From positions 1-57,946 of the forward strand of contig SUVI01000005.1 of the NCBI GenBank assembly GCA_015062085.1: a stretch of DNA of 57,946 bases. Direction: 5' to 3'. Below, piece after piece: positions 1 through 8,263 of the stretch. Source of the stretch: Planctomycetaceae bacterium (lineage in GTDB: Bacteria; Planctomycetota; Planctomycetia; Pirellulales; Thermoguttaceae). The position numbers were made by a program, and so were the translations under genes. The notes below the pieces were generated by a model that searched no databases, was not told where the DNA came from, and worked only from the letters and a program-made list of their open reading frames with translations. Each line of letters starts with the position of its first letter. The stretch's first letter is position 1.

Positions 1-251
1 AGGCTGTTTTTGCCGAGACGAATGACGAAGATGGAACCATTCGCGGATTCACTCGTACGCCAGGATCCAAGTGGGAATGGAGCGGCGTCGCGTTCGTGGA
101 TTTTCCGATCGATCCGCAGGAACGTTTCATCTGCGACACGCTGGCCAAAAAACTGCCTTTAAAGTATCATCCGATCCAATGTTTTGAGATCGACACGCCG
201 GCGGATCATGAGCTGGCGCAAAATTACCTTAGATCCATCGAGTCCTATTGA
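1..251 (+). CDS. Partial nucleotidyltransferase-like protein, C-terminal end
   Basis: This reading frame enters from the left edge and stops with TGA at 249-251. The last 82 residues are visible. They include GVAFVDFPID and the closing segment FEIDTPADHELAQNYL, which resembles the end of sugar-phosphate or CDP-choline type nucleotidyltransferases, where an Asp-Thr-Pro motif precedes a final helix. The catalytic N-terminus lies outside the window. It precedes a glycosyltransferase on the same strand by 88 bases, so a role in activating a sugar or head group for surface polysaccharide is plausible but is inference. Confidence 0.5.
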   Translation, partial: AVFAETNDEDGTIRGFTRTPGSKWEWSGVAFVDFPIDPQERFICDTLAKKLPLKYHPIQCFEIDTPADHELAQNYLRSIESY

Positions 252-339
252 TTCGGCCGTAAAATCTGTGGAACTATTTTGTGCGGCTGGAAAAAACGGC
301 CGCGGTGATTTGAATATTCGGTAAAAGAGGATATTTTTA

Positions 340-1344
340 ATGAAATGCTCCATGAAAATTTCCATTGCGATGTGTACTTTCAACGGAGAGCGTTTCCTGC
401 GTGAGCAGCTGGAGAGTTTCGAGACGCAGACGCGGTTGCCTGATGAAGTCATTATCGGAGACGACTGTTCGACGGACGGGACGCTGGAAATACTTCAAAA
501 CTGGGCGCGGTCGGTCCCGTTTCGCGTAGAGATCCTTCAGAATCCGCAGAATCTCGGCTACGAAAAGAATTTTGAGAACGTGATGATGCGCTGTTCCGGA
601 GAGATCATTTTTCCTGCCGATCAGGATGACGTCTGGCTTCCGGAAAAACTGGAGCAGATGGCGCGTGTTTTCGAAGAAGAGCCGGACGTCGGAGTCGTCT
701 ATTGCGGTCGGACTCTCATTGACCAGGACGGAAAGCCGCTTTCGGAACGCGTGACGGAACTTTTCAAGATCTACCATCCGGTCGATTCCAGCTATTTTCT
801 CGCAGATCAGGCGGAAGAGCATCCGGATTGCGCGGGCTGCATGTCGGCGGTTCGGAGATCGATCGTCGAGAAACTTTTTCCGTTTCCCGCTCCATGGGCG
901 CATGACACGTGGGTTTTCACGATGGCGCAGTTTCATACCCGAATGAAGACGCTTAAGGTCCCGCTCATGCGTTTTCGAAGGCACACGACGAATGCCTCTG
1001 CGCTTGGCCGGGAACCTGACTGGGCCAATGGACGAAACGTTTACTATCTCACGAGCGTCGGGCAATTTCGATTTCACGCGCCGCTGGCCGAGGATCTGCG
1101 AAAGCATTTTGCCGTCATGCCGGACTGCGAGTACAAAACGCGCTATTTACGCTATCTGGACCGGCAGAAACGCCATTTTGGAAGAAGAGTCCGCGTGCAG
1201 GACCATTTCTTGACCAGCTTCTGGCTCGCATTTTGGGAACTCTTCCGCGGCGGGTATTTTCAGCACCAGCAGCCGATCCGTTCCTTTCTGTTTGATTTGA
1301 AAGAGGGACTGGCCGGGCTCTTTCGGAGGGCCGGCCGTTCCTGA
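340..1344 (+). CDS. Glycosyltransferase family 2
   Basis: A 334-residue GT-A fold transferase, expected to move a sugar from a nucleotide sugar to a growing surface glycan at the cytoplasmic face. The N-terminus ISIAMCTFNGERFL is the classic first strand and loop. DDCSTDGT at 41-48 contacts the nucleotide, and ADQDDVWL at 93-100 carries the metal-binding acidic residues. The start at 340 has AGAGG nine bases upstream; an ATG at 352 is an alternative. It is closely related to the leftward GT2 at 3469-4524 (shared CTFNGERFLREQL), so the locus has expanded by duplication. Acceptor and donor cannot be read from the sequence. Confidence 0.88.
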   Translation: MKCSMKISIAMCTFNGERFLREQLESFETQTRLPDEVIIGDDCSTDGTLEILQNWARSVPFRVEILQNPQNLGYEKNFENVMMRCSGEIIFPADQDDVWLPEKLEQMARVFEEEPDVGVVYCGRTLIDQDGKPLSERVTELFKIYHPVDSSYFLADQAEEHPDCAGCMSAVRRSIVEKLFPFPAPWAHDTWVFTMAQFHTRMKTLKVPLMRFRRHTTNASALGREPDWANGRNVYYLTSVGQFRFHAPLAEDLRKHFAVMPDCEYKTRYLRYLDRQKRHFGRRVRVQDHFLTSFWLAFWELFRGGYFQHQQPIRSFLFDLKEGLAGLFRRAGRS

Positions 1345-1373
1345 TGCCGCGAAGTTGAGCGGGAAAGCGCGGT

Positions 1374-2489
1374 TCAGGTCTCTTTTTTCTTTCGGAGTTT
1401 CCCGGCGTGGGTGAAAACGCAGAAATCAGGATTCTCCACGCGGGCATTATGGATCGAACTCTCTTTCACCGAAATTCCGTGCTTCCAGAGCGCGAACGAA
1501 AGGCTCAGCTGGTCGCGCTGCGTGAAATTCTCGATCCAGTAGAGCCACTCATCCATCAGCGTTTTGATTTTTGGAGCATGGTGCCGCCGGTAGAGGACGT
1601 TCGTTTCGTGAAGTCCGTAATTTTCCGGAAAACCCGCGTTGCGGTACGCCTGGATCTGCTTCGCGCCGAGTTCCGGATCGATGAGTCCCCCGGAGAGCAC
1701 GAACTGAAATTCTTCGTAAAGGCATTTTCTCGTTGCGTGGGCGGAAATGAGCAGGTCCGTTTTGCGGCGGGCGATTTCCTGAAAGACGTACGGCGTCAGG
1801 ATATTCACGTTTGCGTCAACGTAGAGACTCTCTTCGTATTCGGGAAAAAGCTCGTGCGGCTGGAGCTTGTGCCGGCGTGCGTTGCGGATCACGTCCATTT
1901 CCGTAAATCGGAGCGGTCGGATCTCCCAAATTCCGAGCGTCTTCTGCTGGATCAGCGTTTCATCATCCGTGAAACAGACGTAATCCCAGTCATGCGGCGT
2001 GAAATAAAAGGCGCGGATCTCGTTCAGGTCATCGTATCCGTTGGTGATGCACGAATACACGACCTTTTTGACGGGCTGCGTTCGGGCGGCTTTTGCGTCA
2101 AGGTACTTTTGAACGGTCTCCTCCGAGGCGCGGAATGCGTTTCCGAGAGGGTAGCGTTCGTACCGGAGAAAGTAGACCAGCGGATTGATCTGAAGATCCG
2201 GTTTGGCATTCAGAATGGCGTTTCCGTTGAAATGTTGGGACGGTTCCCACCCCTGCCGCCACCCTTTCGTGAGATAGTGATCCAGCGGCGTATCGTCCCC
2301 GCGCCGGCACCAGCCTGACGCACGAACGTAAAATTCCTCATCCCACAGACCGGACTGAAGGATCAGCATTTTGTCCTCCAAATGACGGACCTTCGCCTCC
2401 ATGTCGGCGTAGAGTTTTCCGAAGATCCGGCGGTAAAGTTTTTTAAGGACATTTTTGAGGAGTTTTTTCATTCCATCCATCCTGTTCAC
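1374..2489 (-). CDS. Glycosyltransferase-like protein of the TOD1/DUF616 type
   Basis: A 371-residue protein with two parts. Residues up to about 120 hold a basic amphipathic start and repeats with PLDHYLTKGWRQGWEPS and NPLVYFLRYERYPLGN, a pattern seen beside many polysaccharide glycosyltransferases. The rest matches the DUF616/TOD1 family: VVYSCITNGYDDL, DWDYVCFTDDE, an acidic YVDANVN metal-like motif, and a late ENFTQRDQLSL segment. It is the last gene of the leftward polysaccharide operon and converges on the rightward GT2. The GTG at 2489 overlaps the preceding stop (GTGA), matching the coupling style of this operon; ATGs at 2480 and 2471 are alternatives. The exact substrate is unknown. 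Confidence 0.75.
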   Translation of the reverse strand: MNRMDGMKKLLKNVLKKLYRRIFGKLYADMEAKVRHLEDKMLILQSGLWDEEFYVRASGWCRRGDDTPLDHYLTKGWRQGWEPSQHFNGNAILNAKPDLQINPLVYFLRYERYPLGNAFRASEETVQKYLDAKAARTQPVKKVVYSCITNGYDDLNEIRAFYFTPHDWDYVCFTDDETLIQQKTLGIWEIRPLRFTEMDVIRNARRHKLQPHELFPEYEESLYVDANVNILTPYVFQEIARRKTDLLISAHATRKCLYEEFQFVLSGGLIDPELGAKQIQAYRNAGFPENYGLHETNVLYRRHHAPKIKTLMDEWLYWIENFTQRDQLSLSFALWKHGISVKESSIHNARVENPDFCVFTHAGKLRKKKET

Positions 2490-3472
2490 TTCGTTTTTTC
2501 AGCCATTGGTTCCGGAAGTTCCAGCATTTCACCCAGTTTTTCATCCCACTCTTCCGGCTCGAATCGCGCCAGCCCCGCGTCGGAATAGAAAGTGAGTTCG
2601 CTGAAAAGGACACCGTCGGGACTCTCAAAAAAATCGGTCCGCACAAAAGGAAACGGCTCGCTCAATTTTCGGGCGAGTTCCAGCATCTGTTCCCAGAAAA
2701 CTGGGCACGGGATCTTCGCTGGATTATTTGGGAAATTTTGCCGGAACGGGAGCAGATTCCACTGGGAATCGTAGTAATTGATCGTTTCCTGCTGCGTTTT
2801 GTCGTCCATCACGAGCTGCACGACGCGCGGTTCGCCGTTGAAGCAGAAGATCTTGAACGTTTTGGGATCTTGCTCCAGAAACGTCAGATATTCCTCGCAG
2901 ATGATCCGCGGAGGAATGTCGCGGTATCCCCATTCCAGCGCGAGATAGTACTGGTTGGCGAAAGGCCGAAGCCAGCGTCGGAGCGTTTTTCGGTATCCGC
3001 GTTCCGAAACCGTTTTTTTGTCCCGGCAGATCAGATTCTGGCCGGAACCCCAATTCACTTTCAGGACGAACTGTTCCGGGAGTTTCGCAAAATCGATCTC
3101 TTCCGGGCGTTTCCACACACCGAGGAGTTTCGGAAGGTACTGCTCGCCGATCTTCTCCCTGACGTACTCTCGAACGCGATATTTGTCGGCGCAGAGCGTG
3201 ATCAGCGGATCGGGGCGAAAGAGCTTGAGCCACTGGATCTTTCCGTTGAGCGTTCGCGGCGCTTCAAGATCCAGCGTTTTTCCGAATGCGATCTCGTACT
3301 GACGCTGGATGAGTTTCACGCGGGCACGATGTGTGCGGCTCAGCCAACGGTACTGAATGGAACGAAAAAATGGCGGATGCGTGTGCTGATCGATCCAGAT
3401 CGGGAGTGTGTACCGGACCGCCAGATAGAGTGAATGAAGCAGTTTTACGGGATTTTTCATGGGGGCCCTCAT
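2486..3472 (-). CDS. TupA-like ATP-grasp protein
   Basis: About 328 residues resembling the TupA-like ATP-grasp group, named from teichuronopeptide synthesis in Bacillus. Recognisable parts are TLNGKIQWLKLF and DPLITLCADKYRVREYV in the N-terminal half, LPEQFVLKVNWGSGQNL as the ATP-binding strand and loop, EEYL, and a late TDFFESPDGVLFSELTFY segment carrying acidic metal ligands and the Asn/Glu-type pocket. Such enzymes probably ligate an amino or carboxy group onto a polysaccharide. The ATG at 3472 overlaps the upstream GT2 stop as ATGA; an ATG at 3460 also fits. Both flanking genes are coupled by overlaps, which points to joint expression. Confidence 0.78.
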   Translation of the reverse strand: MRAPMKNPVKLLHSLYLAVRYTLPIWIDQHTHPPFFRSIQYRWLSRTHRARVKLIQRQYEIAFGKTLDLEAPRTLNGKIQWLKLFRPDPLITLCADKYRVREYVREKIGEQYLPKLLGVWKRPEEIDFAKLPEQFVLKVNWGSGQNLICRDKKTVSERGYRKTLRRWLRPFANQYYLALEWGYRDIPPRIICEEYLTFLEQDPKTFKIFCFNGEPRVVQLVMDDKTQQETINYYDSQWNLLPFRQNFPNNPAKIPCPVFWEQMLELARKLSEPFPFVRTDFFESPDGVLFSELTFYSDAGLARFEPEEWDEKLGEMLELPEPMAEKTK

Positions 3473-4524
3473 TTCTGGTCTTTTTTGCCGCGTTCTCTCC
3501 AAAGAGTCCATTGCTCAGCGTATTTTCGGGGATCTGCCGCATTGCGCAGACCAAGTCCCAAATCATAAAAAAGGGAGTACATCGGGAATGGACGCCGAAA
3601 GTAACCTCCGGTAAAAATTTCCCAAAGTGCCGGAACACTGAAGAGCAGCGCATTTCGCTGAATGCGGTTCCGATTCGTGAAGTGAACGGCATTCTGTTTC
3701 AGGCGTTTGCGTATCGGTTTTTGTTTTTCTGACGTGAGCCGGTCGATCCGTTCCTCGAACTGCGCGATCCTTGGGAGCCAGGCCCAGTACTGCTGCGGAA
3801 TGTTCCAGTAATGGATCTTCCGTTTGTGCTCCCAGAGCCGTTTCCGTTCCTCGAAAAGTCCAAACGCAGACGTGTTGCCCGAGTAAAGACGATACGAAAA
3901 AAGCGGTTCCTGCACGACTTTTCCCTTTCCGGCGAGTTGTGCGGTGACCTGAAGCCAGATGTCATGAGTCCACAGTGAAGGGATCGGAAGAAAAAGTTTA
4001 CGGATACTTGCTCGAAAAGCCGAGGCGCATCCCTGCGGATAGCAGTCTTCAGGACGCGGATCAAGCGTGCAGAACGCCGCTGGTTCGTCAAAGTACCAGA
4101 GCTGTGTCAGCTCGCGCAGCCTTCCGGTCTGCCGTTCTCCCTGCGCATCCATGATGAACGCGTCTGAAACAGCAAGAACGACTTCCGTCTCTTTCTCGAA
4201 GACCTGCACCATCTTTTCGATCTTTTCCGGCAGCCAGACGTCGTCTTGGTCGGAGAGGAAAATGATGTCTCCCGTACAGAGCGAAACTGCCTTCCCGAAA
4301 TTCTGCGCGTAGCCGAGGTTTTGCTCATTTCGGAAGATCCGTACCGGAAACGGAACGGTTCCTGCCCATTCCTTAAGAATTTCCAGCGTGCTGTCCGTCG
4401 AACCGTCATCGCAGACGACGACCTCATCCGGCAGCTGACTCTGTGCCGCGTAACTGGCCAGCTGCTCCCGGAGGAACCGTTCTCCGTTGAATGTACACAG
4501 TGCGATGGAAACCGTCGATTTCAT
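3469..4524 (-). CDS. Glycosyltransferase family 2
   Basis: A 351-residue GT2 enzyme with STVSIALCTFNGERFL at the N-terminus, DDGSTDST near residue 39 and SDQDDVWL near 91-98 as the metal and nucleotide site. The start is the ATG inside the ATGA overlap with the upstream sulfatase-like gene at 4521-4524. It shares the first 20 residues almost exactly with the GT2 at 340-1344, and its first codons survive as a decayed copy at 6437-6510. The C-terminal half is rich in aromatic and basic residues but has no clear membrane helix. It probably builds a surface glycan with its operon partners. Confidence 0.88.
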   Translation of the reverse strand: MKSTVSIALCTFNGERFLREQLASYAAQSQLPDEVVVCDDGSTDSTLEILKEWAGTVPFPVRIFRNEQNLGYAQNFGKAVSLCTGDIIFLSDQDDVWLPEKIEKMVQVFEKETEVVLAVSDAFIMDAQGERQTGRLRELTQLWYFDEPAAFCTLDPRPEDCYPQGCASAFRASIRKLFLPIPSLWTHDIWLQVTAQLAGKGKVVQEPLFSYRLYSGNTSAFGLFEERKRLWEHKRKIHYWNIPQQYWAWLPRIAQFEERIDRLTSEKQKPIRKRLKQNAVHFTNRNRIQRNALLFSVPALWEIFTGGYFRRPFPMYSLFYDLGLGLRNAADPRKYAEQWTLWRERGKKDQK

Positions 4525-6263
4525 TGCGTCAGATTCTCCACGTAAAATTTCTGCCAAAGGGCCTCGCGCTCTTTTTTCTGTTCCTCTGTCGGATCCCAAA
4601 AAGAGTACGGTCTCGCCAAGCGGATCCCCTGCTCTGTCAGAAGAGTCGGTGCGACGTCACGCAGCAGAACGATCTGGTCATTCACGGTCATTTCCGTGCT
4701 GGAAGTATTCGGACGTTTCACCAAAAGTACCGGATGAAACTGTTCGCTGACCGGCGAGCCGTGGAAACCATGATCGCCGCAGATCACGATCCATGAATTT
4801 TCATAGACTCCGCTTTTTTTAAGATATTCGAGGTAGCTGCCGACCCCATCCAAAAAATATGTCTGACCGGTTTGAGTAAATTGGTCCAAGGATCCTCGAG
4901 ACTCGTACTCATTCACGAAGTGCATTCCGTAAAGGTGAATGAGTTTAAAGCATTTCTCCGGCATGGTCTGAGCTTCAGACGGTACGGTGAAAAACGGAGT
5001 GTCCAAGGGCGCAAACCGCAGCGCGTTTTCTTTGGGAGTCCGCGCGTTCGGCTCTTCTTCCTTCTTTTCCTTCTCCTTTTCTTCCTCTGCGGATGCCGTT
5101 TTTGTTTTTTGAACCATCCCGTCCCACGAGGAAATTCTCTCGCCGGAGTACAGTCGGTACGCATTTTCAAGCCCTTTTTGGGATAGATCAAAAACCGTCG
5201 GTTTGAAAAGCAGCGGTGAAAGACGATAGAGAGTGTGGGGAATGATCGTCTCGGCCAGAACGCGGAGAGAGAGAAGGCGTTTTTTCTCCTCCTGGTCCCG
5301 TTTCATATCGATATTGGCAGCCAAATGTTCATCCTGCGGAAAATAAACACAGGTCCCGCTGAAGGAGTAAAGTTCAGTCCGAAACGCGTTTTCCCGGAGT
5401 TTCCGCAAAAATGAATCCTGCTCAGAGTACATTTGAGCCAAGGAGCCAAAATAGGCCGGATCTCCGGTTTGAAAAATGGAGGAATCCGTTTGCTCAAAAA
5501 CGTTTTTGGTAACGTCCCACGTTTTGGTCTCATCAAATTGAGCATTGCCGGTCAAGAGGGTCGGCATCGCGTAAAAAGTTTGCGGGTACATTGAGAGAAA
5601 ACGCGGGAAATATTCAAAATCTTTGAGCACTTTTTCAACTTCTCCGGATGAGGAAGCGCAGACTTTTGAAAAATAGTCTGATTCGAGTGAATCCAGCACT
5701 AGAAGAATGATGTTTTCCTGACTGGAATGTCGGAAAAGGTCTGAATGTTCTGCATACATGATACGGTTCAGAGACGATTCCCGATACGAACATAATGCGG
5801 GTAAAATGACCAGAAGCTGGGAAAAGAGTATCAGTATGGAAAACTGGAGGTATTTTTTTTCCACGCTGCTTCGGAAATGAAATACCAGCCGGAAAATTCC
5901 GAAATAAATGACCAGTTCCAGGATCCCGAAAATTGGATGCCCGGAAAAATCATGGATCGTTTCTGGAGTGCCGCCAAGCGGCCAAAGCAGGAAACTGCCC
6001 TGAAACCAGAGGCAAAGACAAAACGCGAAGAGGGATAAAACTGCCTGCGGAAAAAAACGGCTGCGGACGAAAAGAAGCAGTCCGGCCGCCGACATTCCAA
6101 AAATAGCAAGGCAAAACACGCCGCCAAGGACACCAAGCTGCTGGAGCGTGAAAGAATAGTCGCGAAGATTCCCAAGGTAAATATTGAATAGCGTCAAAAA
6201 AATGAGCCCGCTAAGCAAGCCTGAAACTGCAAGTATTTTACGGATCTTTTCAGAAGTACTCAT
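4521..6263 (-). CDS. Sulfatase-like membrane hydrolase/transferase (first copy)
   Basis: A 580-residue alkaline phosphatase superfamily protein. Five hydrophobic segments fill about residues 8-165, followed by a periplasmic catalytic domain starting ENIILLVLDSLESDYF, with the metal-binding Asp. PTLLTG at 234-239 is the usual place of the nucleophile, and VICGDHGFHGS near the end supplies the second metal site. The form resembles phosphoethanolamine or glycerolphosphate transferases that decorate surface glycans; sulfatase activity is the alternative. A Glu/Lys-rich insert (about 395-415) is distinctive. It is about half identical by eye to the gene at 6507-8195, with identical last residues EREALWQKFYVENLTQ. 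AAGGAA precedes the ATG. Confidence 0.78.
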   Translation of the reverse strand: MSTSEKIRKILAVSGLLSGLIFLTLFNIYLGNLRDYSFTLQQLGVLGGVFCLAIFGMSAAGLLLFVRSRFFPQAVLSLFAFCLCLWFQGSFLLWPLGGTPETIHDFSGHPIFGILELVIYFGIFRLVFHFRSSVEKKYLQFSILILFSQLLVILPALCSYRESSLNRIMYAEHSDLFRHSSQENIILLVLDSLESDYFSKVCASSSGEVEKVLKDFEYFPRFLSMYPQTFYAMPTLLTGNAQFDETKTWDVTKNVFEQTDSSIFQTGDPAYFGSLAQMYSEQDSFLRKLRENAFRTELYSFSGTCVYFPQDEHLAANIDMKRDQEEKKRLLSLRVLAETIIPHTLYRLSPLLFKPTVFDLSQKGLENAYRLYSGERISSWDGMVQKTKTASAEEEKEKEKKEEEPNARTPKENALRFAPLDTPFFTVPSEAQTMPEKCFKLIHLYGMHFVNEYESRGSLDQFTQTGQTYFLDGVGSYLEYLKKSGVYENSWIVICGDHGFHGSPVSEQFHPVLLVKRPNTSSTEMTVNDQIVLLRDVAPTLLTEQGIRLARPYSFWDPTEEQKKEREALWQKFYVENLTQ

Positions 6264-6436
6264 TTTTTGTTCCTTAAGGTCTTTTGTTTCACTCTGTTTT
6301 TCGTTACTGAGGACCCATTAATTTCATGGCAGCCTCGAAAAACTGCATTTTCAAACAAAGTTACCGCAACTGAAAACGCCATTATAGCATGTGCCGGATC
6401 TATCGTCAAGGGGTTACTGGATGGGACCATTTACCG

Positions 6437-6510
6437 GAAACGATCTGCATGCGAATGGGAGACCCTTCTCCGTTGGATCTGCACAGCACGATGGAAAACG
6501 TCGATTTTAT
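6437..6510 (-). pseudogene. Relic of a GT2 glycosyltransferase 5' end
   Basis: Directly after the sulfatase-like gene at 6507-8195 the minus strand matches the start of the GT2 gene at 3469-4524. By my count 41 of the first 49 bases agree. The frame reads IKSTFSIVLC against MKSTVSIALC, then degrades. The ATGA overlap seen in the intact pair at 4521-4524 is ATAA here: one G-to-A change removes the GT2 start and turns the upstream TGA stop into TAA. Beyond about 70 bases no similarity is visible, so most of the copy has been deleted or replaced. Confidence 0.8.
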
Positions 6511-8195
6511 TGCGTCAGATTCTCCACGTAAAATTTCTGCCAAAGGGCCTCGCGCTCTTTTTTCTGTTCCTCTGTCGGTGTCCAGAGCGAATACGGTTTG
6601 GAAAGGGAAATGCCGAGTTCACCGAGGAGTGAGGGCGCAATGTCGCGCATCAGGACGACGTTTTCGTTTTTCGTCATTTCATCCTGCCGGGAATGCGGAC
6701 GTTTTACCAGAAGGAGCGGGTTGAACTGGCGTGAAACGGGCGAAAGGTGATTTCCGTGGTCGCCGAGGATCAGGATCCACGAATTATCGTAGGCTCCGTT
6801 GCGTTTCAGAAATTCCAGGTAGTTTCCGATCCCCTGAATGAAATAGCAGCGGCCCCAGCTCGTGTAAGCATGCGCATGGTCAGTTTCCAGCTCCGGAGAC
6901 ACCGGAATGTCGTGAACGCCCTGAAGGTGGATCACCTTGAAAAGCGGCTGCGGAATGCGTTTGGCTCTTTCCGGCGGCTGAAAGAAAAGGGAATCGTACG
7001 GTGAGAATTTGGCGTGCGATCCGTCCGTCAGAACTTCTTCGCCAAGAATTCCGCTCTCTTCCTGAGCGAGATAAAGTTCCTTGCCGGAGTAGGCTCGATA
7101 CGCGGATGCCTGGGCCGTGCGCAGTGTCTGGAAAACCTGCGTTTTGAAAAGCAGCGGGGAGATCCGGTAAAGTGCATTGGGGAGAATGTCTTCCGAAACG
7201 ACGCTGAGCGAGATCAGACGTTTCGCTTCTTCTCCGTTCATGCCGACGTTTGCGATGATCTGCTCGTTCCAGCAAAACCAGAGAACGATATTCGGCAGAC
7301 TGTGTAATTCATTACGGAACCCTTTTTTGACCAGCTGACCCGGAATACACGTTTCTTCTTCGTACATTTTGTCTTTGGCTTCATTGTACCCGTTGAAACT
7401 TTTCTCGGATTGATTCCAGACGTTCTTTCGCACGTCCCAAGTTCGTGTCCGGTCAAACAGATCGCTTCCGCTTAAGAGCGTTGGAAACGCGAAAAAAGTC
7501 TGCGGATACATTGAAAGAAAGCGCGGAAAACACTCAAAATCCTTCAGGATCGGCGCGAGCTCCTTTTCTGCACCGGCACACGTTTTTTGAAAGTAGTCGT
7601 ACTCCAGCGAATCGACCGCGATGAAAATGATGTTTTCCTGGTCGGAAACTTGAAAAAGTTCATCCGGAGTTGGATGGCTCTGACGGGAAAGTTTCTCTGG
7701 TCCGTACTTGGAAAAAAGCGGAAGAAGGACCAAAATTTGCGAGAAAATGATCACCCCGGCCAGCGTCATCGGCTTTTGAAGGAGATGCGGACGAAAACGA
7801 AAAACGCAGGTGAAGATCAGGGCGTAAACTGCGAGTTCTAAGATGCCGAAAAGCGGCTGAGTCGAGAACGAGTGCAGTTTTTCACCGCTGATGGGCCAAA
7901 GAAGAAAACTTCCCTGGACCCACACACAGAAAACGATCCCCCAAAGCAGTGCGGCTGCGAATTGGGAAAGGTCCTTCTTTAAAAATCGGTCTGCAAGCAA
8001 TGGAAGCAGCGAAACACACAGCACAGATCCCCAGATCCCAAGGCAAACAGGAACGAGGATGGCAAGAAGCTGGCCGAGACGGAAGGTGTACTCCTGAAGA
8101 TTTCCGAGGTAAATGCACAGCGCGGAGTTAAAGACCAGAAAAGCCAAAACTCCGGCTGCGGTCAGTAAATTTTTCAGTTTTTCGGAAATTCGCAT
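6507..8195 (-). CDS. Sulfatase-like membrane hydrolase/transferase (second copy)
   Basis: A 562-residue paralogue of the protein at 4521-6263, with the same plan: five N-terminal hydrophobic segments, then ENIIFIAVDSLEYDYF as first metal motif, PTLLSG as likely nucleophile region, and LILGDHGNHLSPVS as second metal motif. It lacks the charged insert of its sister. The ATG at 8195 is chosen because the first hydrophobic helix follows at once; the open frame runs much further upstream but into the neighbouring methyltransferase. The stop is TAA, where the sister has TGA, because of the mutated overlap with a GT2 relic. It probably modifies a surface glycan in the periplasm. Confidence 0.78.
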   Translation of the reverse strand: MRISEKLKNLLTAAGVLAFLVFNSALCIYLGNLQEYTFRLGQLLAILVPVCLGIWGSVLCVSLLPLLADRFLKKDLSQFAAALLWGIVFCVWVQGSFLLWPISGEKLHSFSTQPLFGILELAVYALIFTCVFRFRPHLLQKPMTLAGVIIFSQILVLLPLFSKYGPEKLSRQSHPTPDELFQVSDQENIIFIAVDSLEYDYFQKTCAGAEKELAPILKDFECFPRFLSMYPQTFFAFPTLLSGSDLFDRTRTWDVRKNVWNQSEKSFNGYNEAKDKMYEEETCIPGQLVKKGFRNELHSLPNIVLWFCWNEQIIANVGMNGEEAKRLISLSVVSEDILPNALYRISPLLFKTQVFQTLRTAQASAYRAYSGKELYLAQEESGILGEEVLTDGSHAKFSPYDSLFFQPPERAKRIPQPLFKVIHLQGVHDIPVSPELETDHAHAYTSWGRCYFIQGIGNYLEFLKRNGAYDNSWILILGDHGNHLSPVSRQFNPLLLVKRPHSRQDEMTKNENVVLMRDIAPSLLGELGISLSKPYSLWTPTEEQKKEREALWQKFYVENLTQ

Positions 8196-8263
8196 TTTGT
8201 GCCGCCTGTTTTCCTGAATTGAAACTTTAAATGGGGGTGGACCAACGGAAAGGGGCCGTGCGC

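Noticed and set aside
6267..6632. Rightward open frame between the two sulfatase-like genes
   Set aside because: It is antisense to the GT2 relic and the end of the second sulfatase-like gene and has no family pattern.
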